Translations under genes and position numbers: made by a program
The notes under the pieces: model-generated
The model's input: only the letters and a program-made list of their open reading frames with translations
What the model was told of the DNA's origin: nothing
Database searches by the model: none
Source: Protostelium mycophagum
Lineage: Eukaryota > Evosea > Variosea > Protosteliida > Protosteliaceae
Reading direction: 5' to 3'
DNA length: 64,000 bases
Assembly: GCA_002081555.1 (NCBI GenBank)
Contig: MZNV01000808.1
Location: 1 to 64,000, forward strand
Shown here: positions 11,024 to 21,807 of the stretch, piece after piece
Layout: every line of letters begins with the position of its first letter
How positions within the stretch are numbered: position 1 is the first letter of the stretch

Positions 11024-14000
11024 TCACGCCTGATTATTTCCCTTTGCCAAGACAATGAACGGTGTGGCCGTCCTCTCTTGCTCCTGCTTCATGGCGCTGA
11101 CCGCCTGCAGTGGTGTGTCTCCAGACAACATGGCCTTTCTCTTCTGCTCTTGTTCCAGCTGCCTCATGCGCTTCGCCTGTGTGCCCTTGCTAGGGTCCAT
11201 TCCGTGGAATTTCCAGGCGGAATGTCGGAAAGCTTCTCGGACTGTCAGAGGACGTCCGAAATCGTCGGTGTAGACGAGCTTGACCCTGTCCGCGGGGTCC
11301 TTGCTCTGCGCGATGTCAGCTATCATTTCACAACGTTGTAGATGGTGTTCTATTTTTAGATCACCTTGGCGTCAAGGGTGGCGGCGTAGTCGAGTTTTCG
11401 GTCAGTTCTCCTTCCAACGTAGAATTGGTCATCTTCTCCGGACAGCATTGATCTCTGGTTTAAGAGGGCGAGTGTCGCTGCAAGCCCGTCGGATACCAAC
11501 GGCTCTGCCTGTGAGATGTCAGAATGTGATGTCTTACTTTCTATGTCGATGAAGTTTCAATAAATGTGAAAAAAGATTTCAGAAAAAATTTTCAAGAAGT
11601 TTTTCCAATTTCCAAAAATTTTCAAGACTTTTTAAAATAATTTTCCAGAAGTTCTAAAATAATTTTCCAGAATCTTTAAAATAATTTTCTAGAATTTAAA
11701 AAAAATTCCCACAAATTCATCCAAACAAAAAAAGTTACATTGACAGGCTCCTCGTCCTCCGGCTCTTCTTGCACCATCTTGTCGATCACTTCGTCGGCGT
11801 CTTCGGCGTCTCTATTTACCAGCCTCTCTGCGGCTCTGCGCCTGCGGGCCTCGCGCTTGATCTCTTCGGCAAGCTCTTCACCGGCATTTTCGGACTCTAT
11901 AGTGACTTCGTGTTTGCGCTTGGGGCGCTCGTTTTGTTCGTAGGTTTCGAGTTGTATTCCCTTGAAAATGTCATTTTTCGTGAAAAATAAAAATGTCAAT
12001 TTGGAGCTGCAGCTCCACGGCGAATGGAATTTTATTGTGAATGTGTCATTTTTGTGGGAAAAAATTCGAGTGAATATTCTTGGGAAAGGTTTGTGATGTT
12101 GGAGCTGCAGCTCCACGGCGAGTGGAACAATATTAAAATTACCTTGACAAACTCGCTCGTCGAAGAAAATACGACGGAGGATTCAGAGGGTTCCGCAGCC
12201 GGTGTAGCATCTGCACAAATCATCAGAAAAATCTCTTTACAATTTGATTTTTAAAAATGTTATACGATGGTAAATATATTCATGTTGAAGAAAATATTCT
12301 TAATGTTGAAAAAAAATGAGAGCTGACCTGCTTCTTTTTTCACTCTGGAGACAATGTCATCCTCTTGCAGAAGGGGCTTTGCCGCACTAGCCTCCTTGGC
12401 CCTCCGGATCTCCAATGCCATCCTCTCATCTTCATCGATGTACTCTTCCTCATTACCCATGTTCTACAACGAGTCAGTACGTATTGTCTTGGTATGATAT
12501 CATATGTGCAGAATACATTAGACAAAGCAAAACTACAACTGGGCAGCAGCATAAGGTGAAAAAAGAGGTGTCATTGTTGCAGTGAAAGTTCTTGGTCCGT
12601 AAGGATGGTATACTTGCGTATATCTACAACTTGAATGTGGCGCTTTGCGCCACAAAAATCCAAAAAATAAAAAAATGGCGCGAAAAATCGACACAAAAAC
12701 CTGAAAAGTCCAGGAAAAATCAAGACTTTGCATATCTACAACTTGAAAGTGGCACAAAGCGCCACAAAAATCCGAAAAAAATGAAGACTTTTTCATATCT
12801 ACAACTCGAAAGTGGCGCATCTCCCTAAAACAATTCAAAAAAATCAAGTGATCCACCTTCATCGACTCGCTCTCGCCCTTGGCCTTGATGTGGGCTTCTC
12901 TGTAATTCTTCTCGCGCATCTGGGCCACAGCTGCCTCGCGCTCTTCGTCTTTCTGGGTCTTTCGGCTGCTCCTCCTTGACCCAAAGTCAGAGCTCGTCGT
13001 GACATCGGTATCCTGTAAAATATTATTTTTTTGTACTTTTTATTTTTTGTATTTTTTTTTCATACTTTTTATTTTTCATATTTTTATTTTTTGTACTTTT
13101 TATTTTTTGTACTTTTTATTTTTTTGTACTTTTTTTTGCAATTTTTTTGCTTTTTATTTTGTTGTAGATGGAGTGGATGTAGATTTCTGGAAATTATAAT
13201 TCCAAAAAATAATGAATATCAATGTTACCATGGGAACAGCGTCCTCTGTGGCTGCCTCCTGCTCCTTCTGTTCTTCTTCCTCTTTCACTTCGGACTTTTT
13301 GCGTGTAGCTGTTGATGTCAGTGTTTCATAACATTTTGCAGGCACCAAGTAGTATGTTTTTTTGTTAATTTTTTGAGTGCTGATTTGATATTTCAAACGA
13401 ACAAAACGCGCAGAGCTGTAAATGCTGTATTCGCAATTGACAACAAACTTCCGCGGCTATGCCGCATATGCTCTGTAAAAACATGCAAAACACAACAGAA
13501 AGATGAATTTTTTCGGCTACAGCTTCAAATTTCATTGCCGCTGCTTTTGTGCTGCGGCAATGCCGAAGTTTATCTTGTCTTGCGGCTGTGCCGCAGAGCT
13601 GTAGATGCTATAAGTTCGCAACCAAGAACAAACTTTCCGCGGCTCTGCCGCAAAACGTTTTGATGTCGAACTCTGTCATGAGTTGACTTGACAAAACATA
13701 GGAAAACAACAGAGAATTTTTTAGCCACTTCGGCTTTAACACGGTGTTGCTTTTGTGCTGCAGCATGCCGCTTGTTTTGCTTTGCGGCTCTGCCGCTGCC
13801 CCTGTTGGTATTTTCGCTCCGCCATATCGCGTGGCTCTACAACTCCGTTCTAAAAGAAATTCCGAAAATTTTTTAAAATAGTAAATAAAATAAAATACGA
13901 AAAATATTTCAATTCTCCTCACATTTCTTTCCCTTCTTCTTTTTGAATTTTGCGGGGGCATTTGCCTTCGCCTCAGCCTCAGTCATATACTCGGAGGCAA

Positions 14001-15459
14001 TCCTTTTCGTCGTGTCCAAGTTGTACATTTTCGCAGAATTTTCCAGCTTCTTTCTGATGTCATCCTCCTGTCCGAATCAGAATCACGTAACAACCGCGAT
14101 CGTCACGGTAACGTACCGTGGTCTCTTCTTGCGCTACGCCCCCTTGTCCGATGGTGAAATTCTTCTGGGGATTTCTGACTGATTCGTCATCGTATTGTGC
14201 CAATATGCTCTGTTGTTCTTCTTCAAATACGTTGTAGACGGGCTTCTTCTTTTTGAGTGCGGCGTTCTTGTCCCTCCTCTCTTTTTCCGCGAATTGTGTG
14301 TTTTCAAGTTGAAATTCGTCATCGTTCAAGTCGCCATCCTTATTTAGTGAGTCTTTTTTATCTTTTGGCAAAAAAATTTAAATTTTTATTTTTTTAACAT
14401 CAGAATTTCCATACAAAAATAAAAATTCACCTTTAAGATATAGTCGTCCTTCAGAGTCAAGATGATCTCTTCACCACCAGTATCCTCAAATTCCTTTATG
14501 TCGTGTGCCACAACCAGCCCTGTTGTAGAAACTGCCTTTCCCCTCTTCTCCTCCTGATCATTTTCAATCATTTCAGTGATCGGAATCACTGGATCATCTT
14601 TGAAAATGAATATGGGATAGTCCTACCTCTTTATCGAGGTCGTCGAATTGTGCAGCGAGCTGTTTCTCTTTGTCTCTACTCTTCACGACCCAAGATACAG
14701 CAGAATCATCGTCATCTGTGTATGATCAGAACTGTGAATTTTTTACAAAGGAATCCTCACCGCTATCATCTGCTAAGGTCGATCCAGACAACTTCTGATT
14801 GATGGCTCTCTTCTTTTTCATCCTGAATTGGTCATTCAAAATAATCATTAAAACTCGATACCTTTCTATTTGTGATTGAATCTCGACGATCTTCTGTTCT
14901 TTTTTATGTTCTTCTAATAACTTCTCTCTTTCCTCTCTCTCTTTCTTCTTATCCTCTACATCTAAAGGTCTGAGTCCTAATTGTGCTCTGAGTTTATTTG
15001 TCTCTTCTACGGTCAAAGAAATCTCCCCGACACCACCAGACCCGCCTGTTGATTCCTCCTCCTCCTCTCTAAGAATTTAATCAGATCAAAATCATCTTGC
15101 CAACACAATCATATTACCTCCCTCGTCTTGATTTATCACGCGCATCTCTGCTCGAATCACGCCCAGAATCTCTGTTTGGTTCACGAACGGGCTCACGTCG
15201 CGTTCTGTCTTCTCTCTCTTTATCTCTCGGCCTATCCCTCTCCTTCTCTCTATCTTTGTCTTTATCGTAGGATCTGTCATCACGTCTATCGCGTCTATCT
15301 CTATCCTTTCTTCTATCATCATCGTCACGCCTCTTGTCACGATCATCTTCTTTCCGCTTATCTCTGTCTCCCCTTCGGCTCTGAACGCCTCAATAACTGA
15401 ACTTTTCCATGTAAACTCTTATAAACATGTGAAATAAAGACGACGCTTACCTCGCTCAT
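11024..15459 (-). CDS. SART1: U4/U6.U5 tri-snRNP protein SART1/Snu66
   Basis: About 13 exons. The N-terminus is an RS/RD-rich region (exon 15118-15380: runs of DRDRRDRRDDR). Then comes the family signature KLRAQLGLRPLDVEDKK (exon 14862-15068), the middle block SILAQYDDESVRNPQKNF with ASEYMTEAEAKA, then SDGLAATLALLNQR (exon 11365-11532), and the conserved C-terminus RVKLVYTDDFGRPLTVREAF with KFHG (exon 11024-11305). Snu66/SART1 is a tri-snRNP component needed for spliceosome activation. The first coding exon is only ATGAGCGAG (15451-15459). At two junctions (exon 14627-14715 to the next, and that exon to the one near 14361) I cannot keep the frame with a GT-AG intron; each needs one extra base. 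This may mean atypical splice sites or small sequence errors. Introns hold the repeats listed below. Confidence 0.88.
12616..12840. repeat. Three-copy intronic repeat with hairpin
   Basis: Inside a SART1 intron, three related units start with ATATCTACAACTTGAAAGTGG or a close variant (from about 12620, 12732 and 12795). The first contains the perfect palindrome GTGGCGCTTTGCGCCAC and the second a similar one; the third has lost the second half. Units are about 60-110 bp apart, separated by A-rich sequence. Confidence 0.8.
13019..13170. repeat. T-rich low-complexity repeat in intron
   Basis: Repeated TTTTTGTACTTTTTATT units fill most of a SART1 intron and end in GTTGTAGAT (13161-13169). Read on the gene's strand it is A-rich. 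No further role is visible. Confidence 0.85.
13400..13860. repeat. Cluster of GC hairpins in a long SART1 intron
   Basis: The 614-nt intron (13309-13922) is the longest in SART1. It holds five short inverted repeats: GCGGCTATGCCGC (13453), GCGGCAATGCCG (13554), TGCGGCTGTGCCGCA (13581), GCGGCTCTGCCGC (13639) and GCGGCTCTGCCGC (13784). Two longer units, about 13402-13465 and 13591-13655, resemble each other: both go from CGCAGAGCTGTAaATGCT or a variant through an AACAAACTT stretch to the next hairpin. The copies look like remnants of a small repeated element. Confidence 0.8.
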
Positions 15460-15586
15460 GATGCCGTCTGTGGTGTTGTTGTGATTATGTATGTTTGTGA
15501 TTAAATTTGTGCCAAGCCATTTGTGTGAATTTTCCACAACCAAATATTTTTATTGTTGAAAACAAGGCACCGCGATGCCTTACCGC

Positions 15587-15784
15587 TGACGTGAAATCAA
15601 CGTGCGGGCGACCGAGGGTTTGAACCGGCTTGCAGCGCCTTGAATTCAGCGAACCAGGGGTCTGTGGTTATATTTAATAAAAGTCTGATAATAAACTTCG
15701 ACCCAATAACCAACAATTTCCAAGACTTCGAAACACAAGGCACTGCAAGCAGCTCTCGGCAGCCCGCACGTTGATTTCACGTCA
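15587..15784. mobile_element. MITE-like inverted-repeat element
   Basis: Left arm 15587-15609 (TGACGTGAAATCAACGTGCG and three more bases) is matched exactly in reverse complement by 15762-15784; imperfect pairing extends the arms to about 30 bp. A second inner pair (CTTGCAGCGCCTTGAA and CTTGCAGTGCCTTGTG in reverse) lies inside. No open frame within. Size, terminal inverted repeats and lack of coding capacity fit a non-autonomous DNA transposon, but I found no clear target-site duplication. Confidence 0.65.
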
Positions 15785-15856
15785 ATTACCGCAAGTCACG
15801 GTCAGGAATGCAGTGCCTTGAGCTGGTGTACACTCCCTCAGTGCCGAATCTCCTCG

Positions 15857-15970
15857 GGAAGGGGGTCCGCTATTCGGCAAGAATCTGTAGAATCGCGTTA
15901 AGCTAACGTGAGCTCTTACCGTGATTCCTTTTTGTTTAACGTGATTCTGCCCAGTTAGCGGACCCCTTCC
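15857..15970. mobile_element. Second inverted-repeat hairpin element
   Basis: GGAAGGGGGTCCGCTA at 15857-15872 pairs with TTAGCGGACCCCTTCC at 15955-15970. Pairing continues imperfectly inward (AAGAATC... against CAGAATCACG), so about 114 bp could fold into one long hairpin. It sits about 70 bp from the element at 15587-15784. It may be a separate MITE or a piece of a larger composite element. Confidence 0.6.
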
Positions 15971-16669
15971 GGTAGAAAGCATTGGTATCTTGGTTCTCTT
16001 TTCTTGACAGTGAGCTGTTTTGGTTTTACACAAATCATAAATTTGAACCAATTTAGATTCAAAATACAATTCTATTTCTTGAAACTGGTATAATAATACG
16101 AGCCCCGAAGATATCATCTTCATAATAAAGACACCTCACGACCCACTTCAATCAGAAGGAGACGGTGCAAGTAAAATAAATATCACAAGGGATCTGTTAG
16201 CTGGTATCATTCCAGCATCAAAATCCATAATAAAAACATATTTATTTTCGTAACACGTCAAGGCTAACATCAACCCCATTGGGACGACCTGTTTAGAAGC
16301 CTCACGGGATCATCACTCCAAATATGCCATGGCGTTCACAGACGCCGAAAAGCTTTGCTGCAGTCTTCGCCTCAGGCACAAGTTTCGCCAGGAATCTCGG
16401 ATTACGTAAGCTTTTGTTCTCTGTTTGTATCCCCTGGTAAAACAAATTACGATTTTTCCGCCAACTTTCGTCATTTGTAACACTTTTGACGGAATTTTGA
16501 CACATTGAGACTCGGTACGGAGCACAAACGTGGTTTCTTCGGTTTTGGCGTAGAGTGTGCTGATCTTACCGTGGATTACGTTTACTACCGTGCCTCTACA
16601 ATTTGTGGTGCGACAACCTCACTTTTCAAAACAGCAACACACAACACACGAATACAAACGATACGAAAA

Positions 16670-17939
16670 ATGAAATACTCGCTTCTCTTAATCGGCCTCG
16701 CCACAGTTGCATGTGCACAGACCTACACTGGCTACACCGTAGTCACTCGTGACGGCAACAACTACGCCTATGTCGGATTCAACAACAAGTTATACACCTT
16801 CTCCCTGCCTAGCCTCTCTCTGGCCAGCACGTAAGCCCGCCATATTCCAAAATTCAAATTTTGAAATGAGACAGTTTCACTGCCAACCCTTCAGTGACCT
16901 TCTACAACCCGGCAACAGCTTCTGGCAGGGTGGTCATCATGTCTGCAGAAGGATCCCAAGGAACTTATACGATCAATACGGAGACAAACTCCTTCTTGTC
17001 CCAGCCCAACGCAGTACAGCCAACCGCACAATACCCTTACTTTGACGTAAGTCCGGCAATTGTTGCCACTTTTAGCTGACATGATGTAGTCCAACACGCA
17101 GCAGACTGACTCGCAGGGTAATGTCTATACGTATACTTTTGAGGCGAGTTCCACCTTCATCACAAAGACAACCCCCGGCGGTGTGTCCGTCAACTTGAGC
17201 CTGCCCAAAGTCTACAACAACAAGGGGTAAGATTTTCTGAGAGATTCTGGGAAGTCTCGCTGAAATCTCGCAGGGCTTTCACTCTACAAAACAACATGTT
17301 GTACTTTGTCGCCACCTTCTTCATTCAGAGAGGCTCGGTTGATTATGATTACTATGCTATTGACCTCACCACCTTCACCATTGTAGATGGACCCGTACAG
17401 CTTCCCAATACCGCCGGTTCCGGCTGCCCCGTCCCCGCCAGGTACGAATCCCCCCAAAACCTTGTCACTGAAATTTCCCAGACAATGCGGTGTGAACGTC
17501 CTAGCTCATCTGTCCATTGTAGATGGCGTTGTAGTTTACGTGTACACCATCTCTAACCAAGGACTCTTCAGAGCCACCATCGCGACGTACAAAAAATCTT
17601 GCGGGTTCTCCACAAACTCCTTCACTGACATCTCTGACCCCTCTGCATCCGGAACCGGAAACTGTCAGAATAACTCCGGAGATAACTCCGATCCCGAGTC
17701 CACCTGCCTTCCCAACGGTTGCGCCGGTGGTAAGTTTACGCCGTTGTAGATCGCGAATGACATGTACAGGGGCGAAATGTTGTGCCGGACAGTGTTACTC
17801 CACAGGACAATTGTCCTGCTTGACCAGAGAGGACGGTACCAAACAATTGTGCCCACTTGGCATGAACGTCTGTGGAAGGTCTTGCTATATGGCCAATGTC
17901 TACGCTTGCAGCAACGGGATGCTCGGCCCTCATGTCTGA
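16670..17939 (+). CDS. Secreted protein with C-terminal Cys-rich domain
   Basis: Six exons. The first encodes a clear signal peptide (MKYSLLLIGLATVACAQ). The body (about residues 20-270) is a beta-rich domain of repeated short strands that I do not recognise. After a Ser/Asn/Gly/Pro linker (GNCQNNSGDNSDPEST) comes a compact Cys-rich C-terminal domain: GAKCCAGQCYSTGQLSC, then LCPLGMNVCGRSCY and YACSNGML. The CY-x-xx-Y-xC-xxG-xL spacing resembles small carbohydrate-binding modules of secreted fungal and amoebal proteins (judged from memory, not searched). The likely place is extracellular or in the coat or food vacuole. A GTTGTAGAT motif lies in the last intron (17743). Confidence 0.75.
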
Positions 17940-18159
17940 AGAGTAAATATAGATCATTCTATTTTTATAAAATTAACTTTTCCTTTCGACTGCATCTGTT
18001 AGTGAAATCTTGTTGAAATCGTGGTGGAAGCACCTATTTGTGTTCTTCATTTAATTTAGCCTGAAACCAGTTTTGGCACCATAGTTCTTTTCATTCAACG
18101 TGCCGCACTCACACGGACAGCCGAAAAGATGTCAGGAGATAAAGTTGTTCTCAACCTCT
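17940..18159. other. Convergent 3' region
   Basis: 3' flank shared by the secreted protein gene and the HDAC gene, which converge here. No coding sequence supported. Confidence 0.4.
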
Positions 18160-20337
18160 TTATTTGCATTGGTCTGTGTTGAGGCTCTTCAGTGTGTCGG
18201 TGACATCCTTCATCATCTCTTCTACATAGCTTTCTGTGTTTATATTTGTGATCCTTTGTCTCGATTATTTATTTACAACTCATTGATCGAAATAGTAATG
18301 TATACCTGCTCTTATCTGTTCTTAGCTGGAAAAATGGACCATAGCGTTCGAAATAGTGATGTTCTGGAATGTCTTCCGGTATCTCCTTCTTCAATAATAC
18401 ACTGGTTATCTTGGTCCAGCATCTTGAAGTGTTGCTGTTGTCATAGCTACACCGATATGAATTTTCGTCGAACGTATATGTCGAGTTGCAGGAATATTGG
18501 AGGTTGTAATTCTACTCACCCCCCGCCTCCTAATACTACAGTAGGTAGTCCCCACTCCCTGACATATTTGACACATTCCGATACGTCATCAACTGTTAGA
18601 TTGAAGGCTCCCAGCGGGTCAAACGACAGACAATCCGCACCACTATTTTTCTCAGAAATTTCTCGTAAAATTTCATAAACGCTTCTCGTGAATTCTCCGA
18701 AATTTCTTCGAATTTCATAAAAATGTCAAAATTACTGAATACCATTGTAGAACAACAGCTTCAGGTTTGTAATTTTCCATGATAGAATTGGCGAGATTCT
18801 GAAAGATATTTACGTAAGTGGCTCCATCTACACCATCCAACAACGGTACATTCACATCTACAACGCGTCAGTTATTAACTTTAATTTTGATTATCTGAAT
18901 CAATAATCTCACTGAATCCCAATCCGTTTCCAGCTCCTAAATCCGTTCAAAATCTCGTAGATTTGAAATTAAAATAAAAAATATACCTTTCGAGTCGGGT
19001 CCACCCGTTCCGGGGAAATAGCCCGGAGCGAATTTATGTATCGAGACGGTGAGGACCCTCTTACTGTAATAAAACGCCTCCTCCACTCCTATGCCACGTC
19101 ATCAAAATATATGTTATGTGGCTTTATTCGTGTATCGAAATATCTTGGCGAAAAGATGTACATAAAACTCGATAAGATATCTCACCATCTCCATGATGTA
19201 CATCTAGATCTACAACAATGTCAGTACACCAAAATTTCGAGGAAATCTCACCTATGTAGACGACCCTCTCGTAATAATTCAACAACTCGAGGATGCATAG
19301 AGAGATGTCTTGAACGTAACAAAATCCCGCCGCTTCGTCACTGTGTTATATCATATTTTCTGTCGACAATCTCTGTACTTTGTGCAGTTTTTGTTTATAT
19401 CTTGGACAAAAGCAACTTTGGGCAAGTGATGCGACTATATCACGATATCTTTTGATTTATATCGACAGTTGTTTTTGTCATCGCTGCACCCAGAAATTGA
19501 TGACGACTCACCATTTAGCATGATGTCTTCCCCCATCCCAGTGTATTGCCAGCGGATGCACATCTCTCTTTCCTTCTTCTTTTAGTTGTCTATCTATTCT
19601 CACAACCTGTCTCATCACTTGAATCTTTTGGTTCAATAAAACACTTTAAAACGTGAGCCAACAAACCTCCCGAGCGCAACGGACTGAGCCACCTGCGACG
19701 AGCTGTACATATCTATGCAATCTAAAACGGTGTCATTGGATTTTCAATATTTAACTTTATTATATTTCTTGAATATTTTGAAAAACAGATTTACTTACCC
19801 AGGAAACACTGGACAGTCATCCTCTAAACCAAATTTGGCGTTTTTAGTCGAGTCGTAATGTGATTTCGTGTCTCTGATGTACTCAATATATGTCTTGCTG
19901 TGATATTCTTGCAGTTCGTCATCTGTCAGTTCTAAGGGAGGCAATACTCTTGGTGATGTCAGCCACGGTCGTTAAACGTGATCGTTTCACCTGCATTCTT
20001 TGAGAAGTCCGTAGGCGTGGATCAGACTGTGAACCATGGCACTCTGCTAGATCAGCGAGATCATAACTGGATAGTGACACTCACTCTGCCTCTGTCTGTT
20101 GGCAAACCAGCTGATAGACGAACGACCTACCAATCGTATGATTAATAGCTGGGATATAAAACTCACCTCTGGAGAATAAATGTACACAGGACGGTCGTCA
20201 CGAGGTGCTGCGACCTTCTTCACAACAGAAATGGGTTTCTCAATTACGGTAGACTGCTTTATTCTTTTTGAAGGCGGTTTAACGGGACTGCGACCTCCTT
20301 CATCTGATCCTTCGTCTTCAAAGTCAAACACACCCAT
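18160..20337 (-). CDS. Class I histone deacetylase, HDAC8-like
   Basis: Ten or more exons. Conserved blocks in order: [20 protein letters not shown] (three junctions resolved around 20030-20145), [54 protein letters not shown] with the catalytic His pair, [23 protein letters not shown] with zinc ligands Asp and His, [27 protein letters not shown] with the third zinc ligand Asp, and [11 protein letters not shown]. All catalytic residues appear present, so an active zinc lysine deacetylase is expected, acting on histones or other proteins. Stop TAA at 18160. Start ATG at 20337; an in-frame ATG lies further upstream near 20403. Two introns end in ATCTACAAC (read GTTGTAG|AT on the gene strand; 18856 and 19208). 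Confidence 0.88.
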
Positions 20338-20483
20338 CGTATTGTGTTGGATACAATGATCAATCAGATCCCATCTCAAATTATTGCGCCAATCTACAAA
20401 CACATCACAATCATGAGCAGAAAAGAAGACAACACATCATGTACAGCTGCAGAACATTTATTATTACTCATAAAGATGTCATA

Positions 20484-21334
20484 TTAAGCCCGGGGTGTGG
20501 CGTATCTGTCTTCGCGGACGTCCATTCTGCGGTTTTGGAATGTCGTTCCGTTCAGTTCATTTCTGGCGTTCTTTGCATCGGCAAGTGACTCGAAGACAAC
20601 GATACCTTGTCCCTTGGCTCTGCACAGATTCAGGAAATGTTTACGTGATTTTTAAAGAGGATTTAATCACCTTCCGTCTTGTCCCATGAGGACATCAGCT
20701 CTGACTAGCTTTCCGAAGGTCGCAAAGTGGTCTCTTAATTCAGCAGAGGAGGTGGTGAAGGGGAGCTACGACATGAATAACATGATTCATGTAATTGAAC
20801 CTCACATTTCCGACAAAGAGTTGGGTTGTGGGTTCTACTTCTTTGGCAGCAGCTGCTGGTCTTCTTTGAAAGCTTCCGTATTCTCTTTCAGCTCTGGGAG
20901 GGCGGCTAGCTTGTCCATCTGGACGACCTGCCTTCTTCTCCTCACGATCTTCGCGAACGAAAATCTTTCTCCCCTCTAATTCACTATCGGTCAATTCTTG
21001 GATAGCACGAGTGGCCTCCTCAGGAGTCTCGAACTCGACGATTCTGATCACATTAAAACATGACAAACAGGTCAGAAAACTCACCCACAACCCTGAAAAT
21101 GATGAGAAATGAGCAGAAAACAAAAACATCACAACGACCCACCTTTGACCAAGCACCATTAGCAAAGACATCAGCGTGCAGAACCTTTCCGCAGGGCTTG
21201 AAATGGTCCTTAAGAACTTGCCAGTTGGTCTTGAAGTTGAGATTACCAACGTATACTCTGTTACTTGTGGCAGCAGTAGTAGCTGACTCTTGTTGGATTT
21301 CGTCCAAGCTCTTGTCTAATTTCTTAAGATCCAT
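20484..21334 (-). CDS. Two-RRM RNA-binding protein
   Basis: First RRM: RNP2 VYVGNLNF and RNP1 KGCGIVEF. Second RRM: RNP2 LFVGNV and RNP1 GQGIVVFESL. A Glu/Lys/Arg-rich linker between them contains RPPRAEREYGSFQRRP. The C-terminus is short (VREDRYATPRA), stop TAA at 20484. About 215 residues, likely an hnRNP-like nuclear protein. The first RRM's RNP1 is assembled through an 8-nt microexon, GGTTGTGG on the gene strand (21085-21092), flanked by TTTTCAG and GTGAGT; without it the RNP1 motif is lost. It is divergent from the acyltransferase gene at 21808. Confidence 0.85.
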
Positions 21335-21807
21335 TGTGGCAGATGTCGAGATGTTGGTTGATCTGTTCTCGCAAAATTCTGACCTCGTTTGTAGATCGAG
21401 AATAAATCTTTTAATCCAATTTTACCCCATTTTTGTTCGCTCAGCCCATGACATCAGATCAACACCAGCAAATCTTCATTCTGATTTGGGTTATCCTCTA
21501 CATATATTCAATCAGCTGAAGAGAATCGCAAAGACCACTCGAAAACTATGGAGAGCGCTCGGGGGTCGTTCTTGAGAGCGCGTGAAATGAAAACTTCAAA
21601 ATATCAGAAAGAAAATATCTGATCAAATGCGAAAATGATGGAAAAAATGAATATTTATTAACATTGTTTTCGTAATGAAATTCATTGCCATTCCGAAGCT
21701 CTGAGCGATGCCAGAAGAAACAAACAGCAACACCAAGCCAACACTTTGCATCAAAATATATTGAGAAAAGTGCAATAAAAATCGCTGACATCCAGATTAA
21801 ACTTTCT
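21335..21807. promoter_or_regulatory. Divergent upstream region of RRM and acyltransferase genes
   Basis: About 470 bp between two start codons pointing away from each other. It holds no supported coding sequence. A GTTTGTAGATCGAG stretch near 21386 resembles the recurring motif. The plus-strand frame opening at 21685 is continuous with the acyltransferase, so its true start could be further upstream. Confidence 0.4.

Larger units (their letters stand above)
15460..16669. other. Long intergenic region between SART1 and the secreted protein gene
   Basis: Apart from the two inverted-repeat elements I see no secure gene. A short ATG frame at about 16329 (MAFTDAEKLCCSLRLRHKFR) runs into a possible GTAAGC donor, but no second exon is evident. 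A tRNA-like GGGTTTGAACC (about 15616) did not fold into a tRNA by eye. Confidence 0.5.

Noticed and set aside
15545-15650. A possible tRNA (GGGTTTGAACC resembles a T-loop)
   Set aside because: I could not fold a cloverleaf with consistent acceptor and anticodon stems; the sequence is part of an inverted-repeat element.
18100-18678. A 192-codon plus-strand ORF
   Set aside because: It lies antisense to well-supported HDAC exons and shows no domain; it is a shadow frame.
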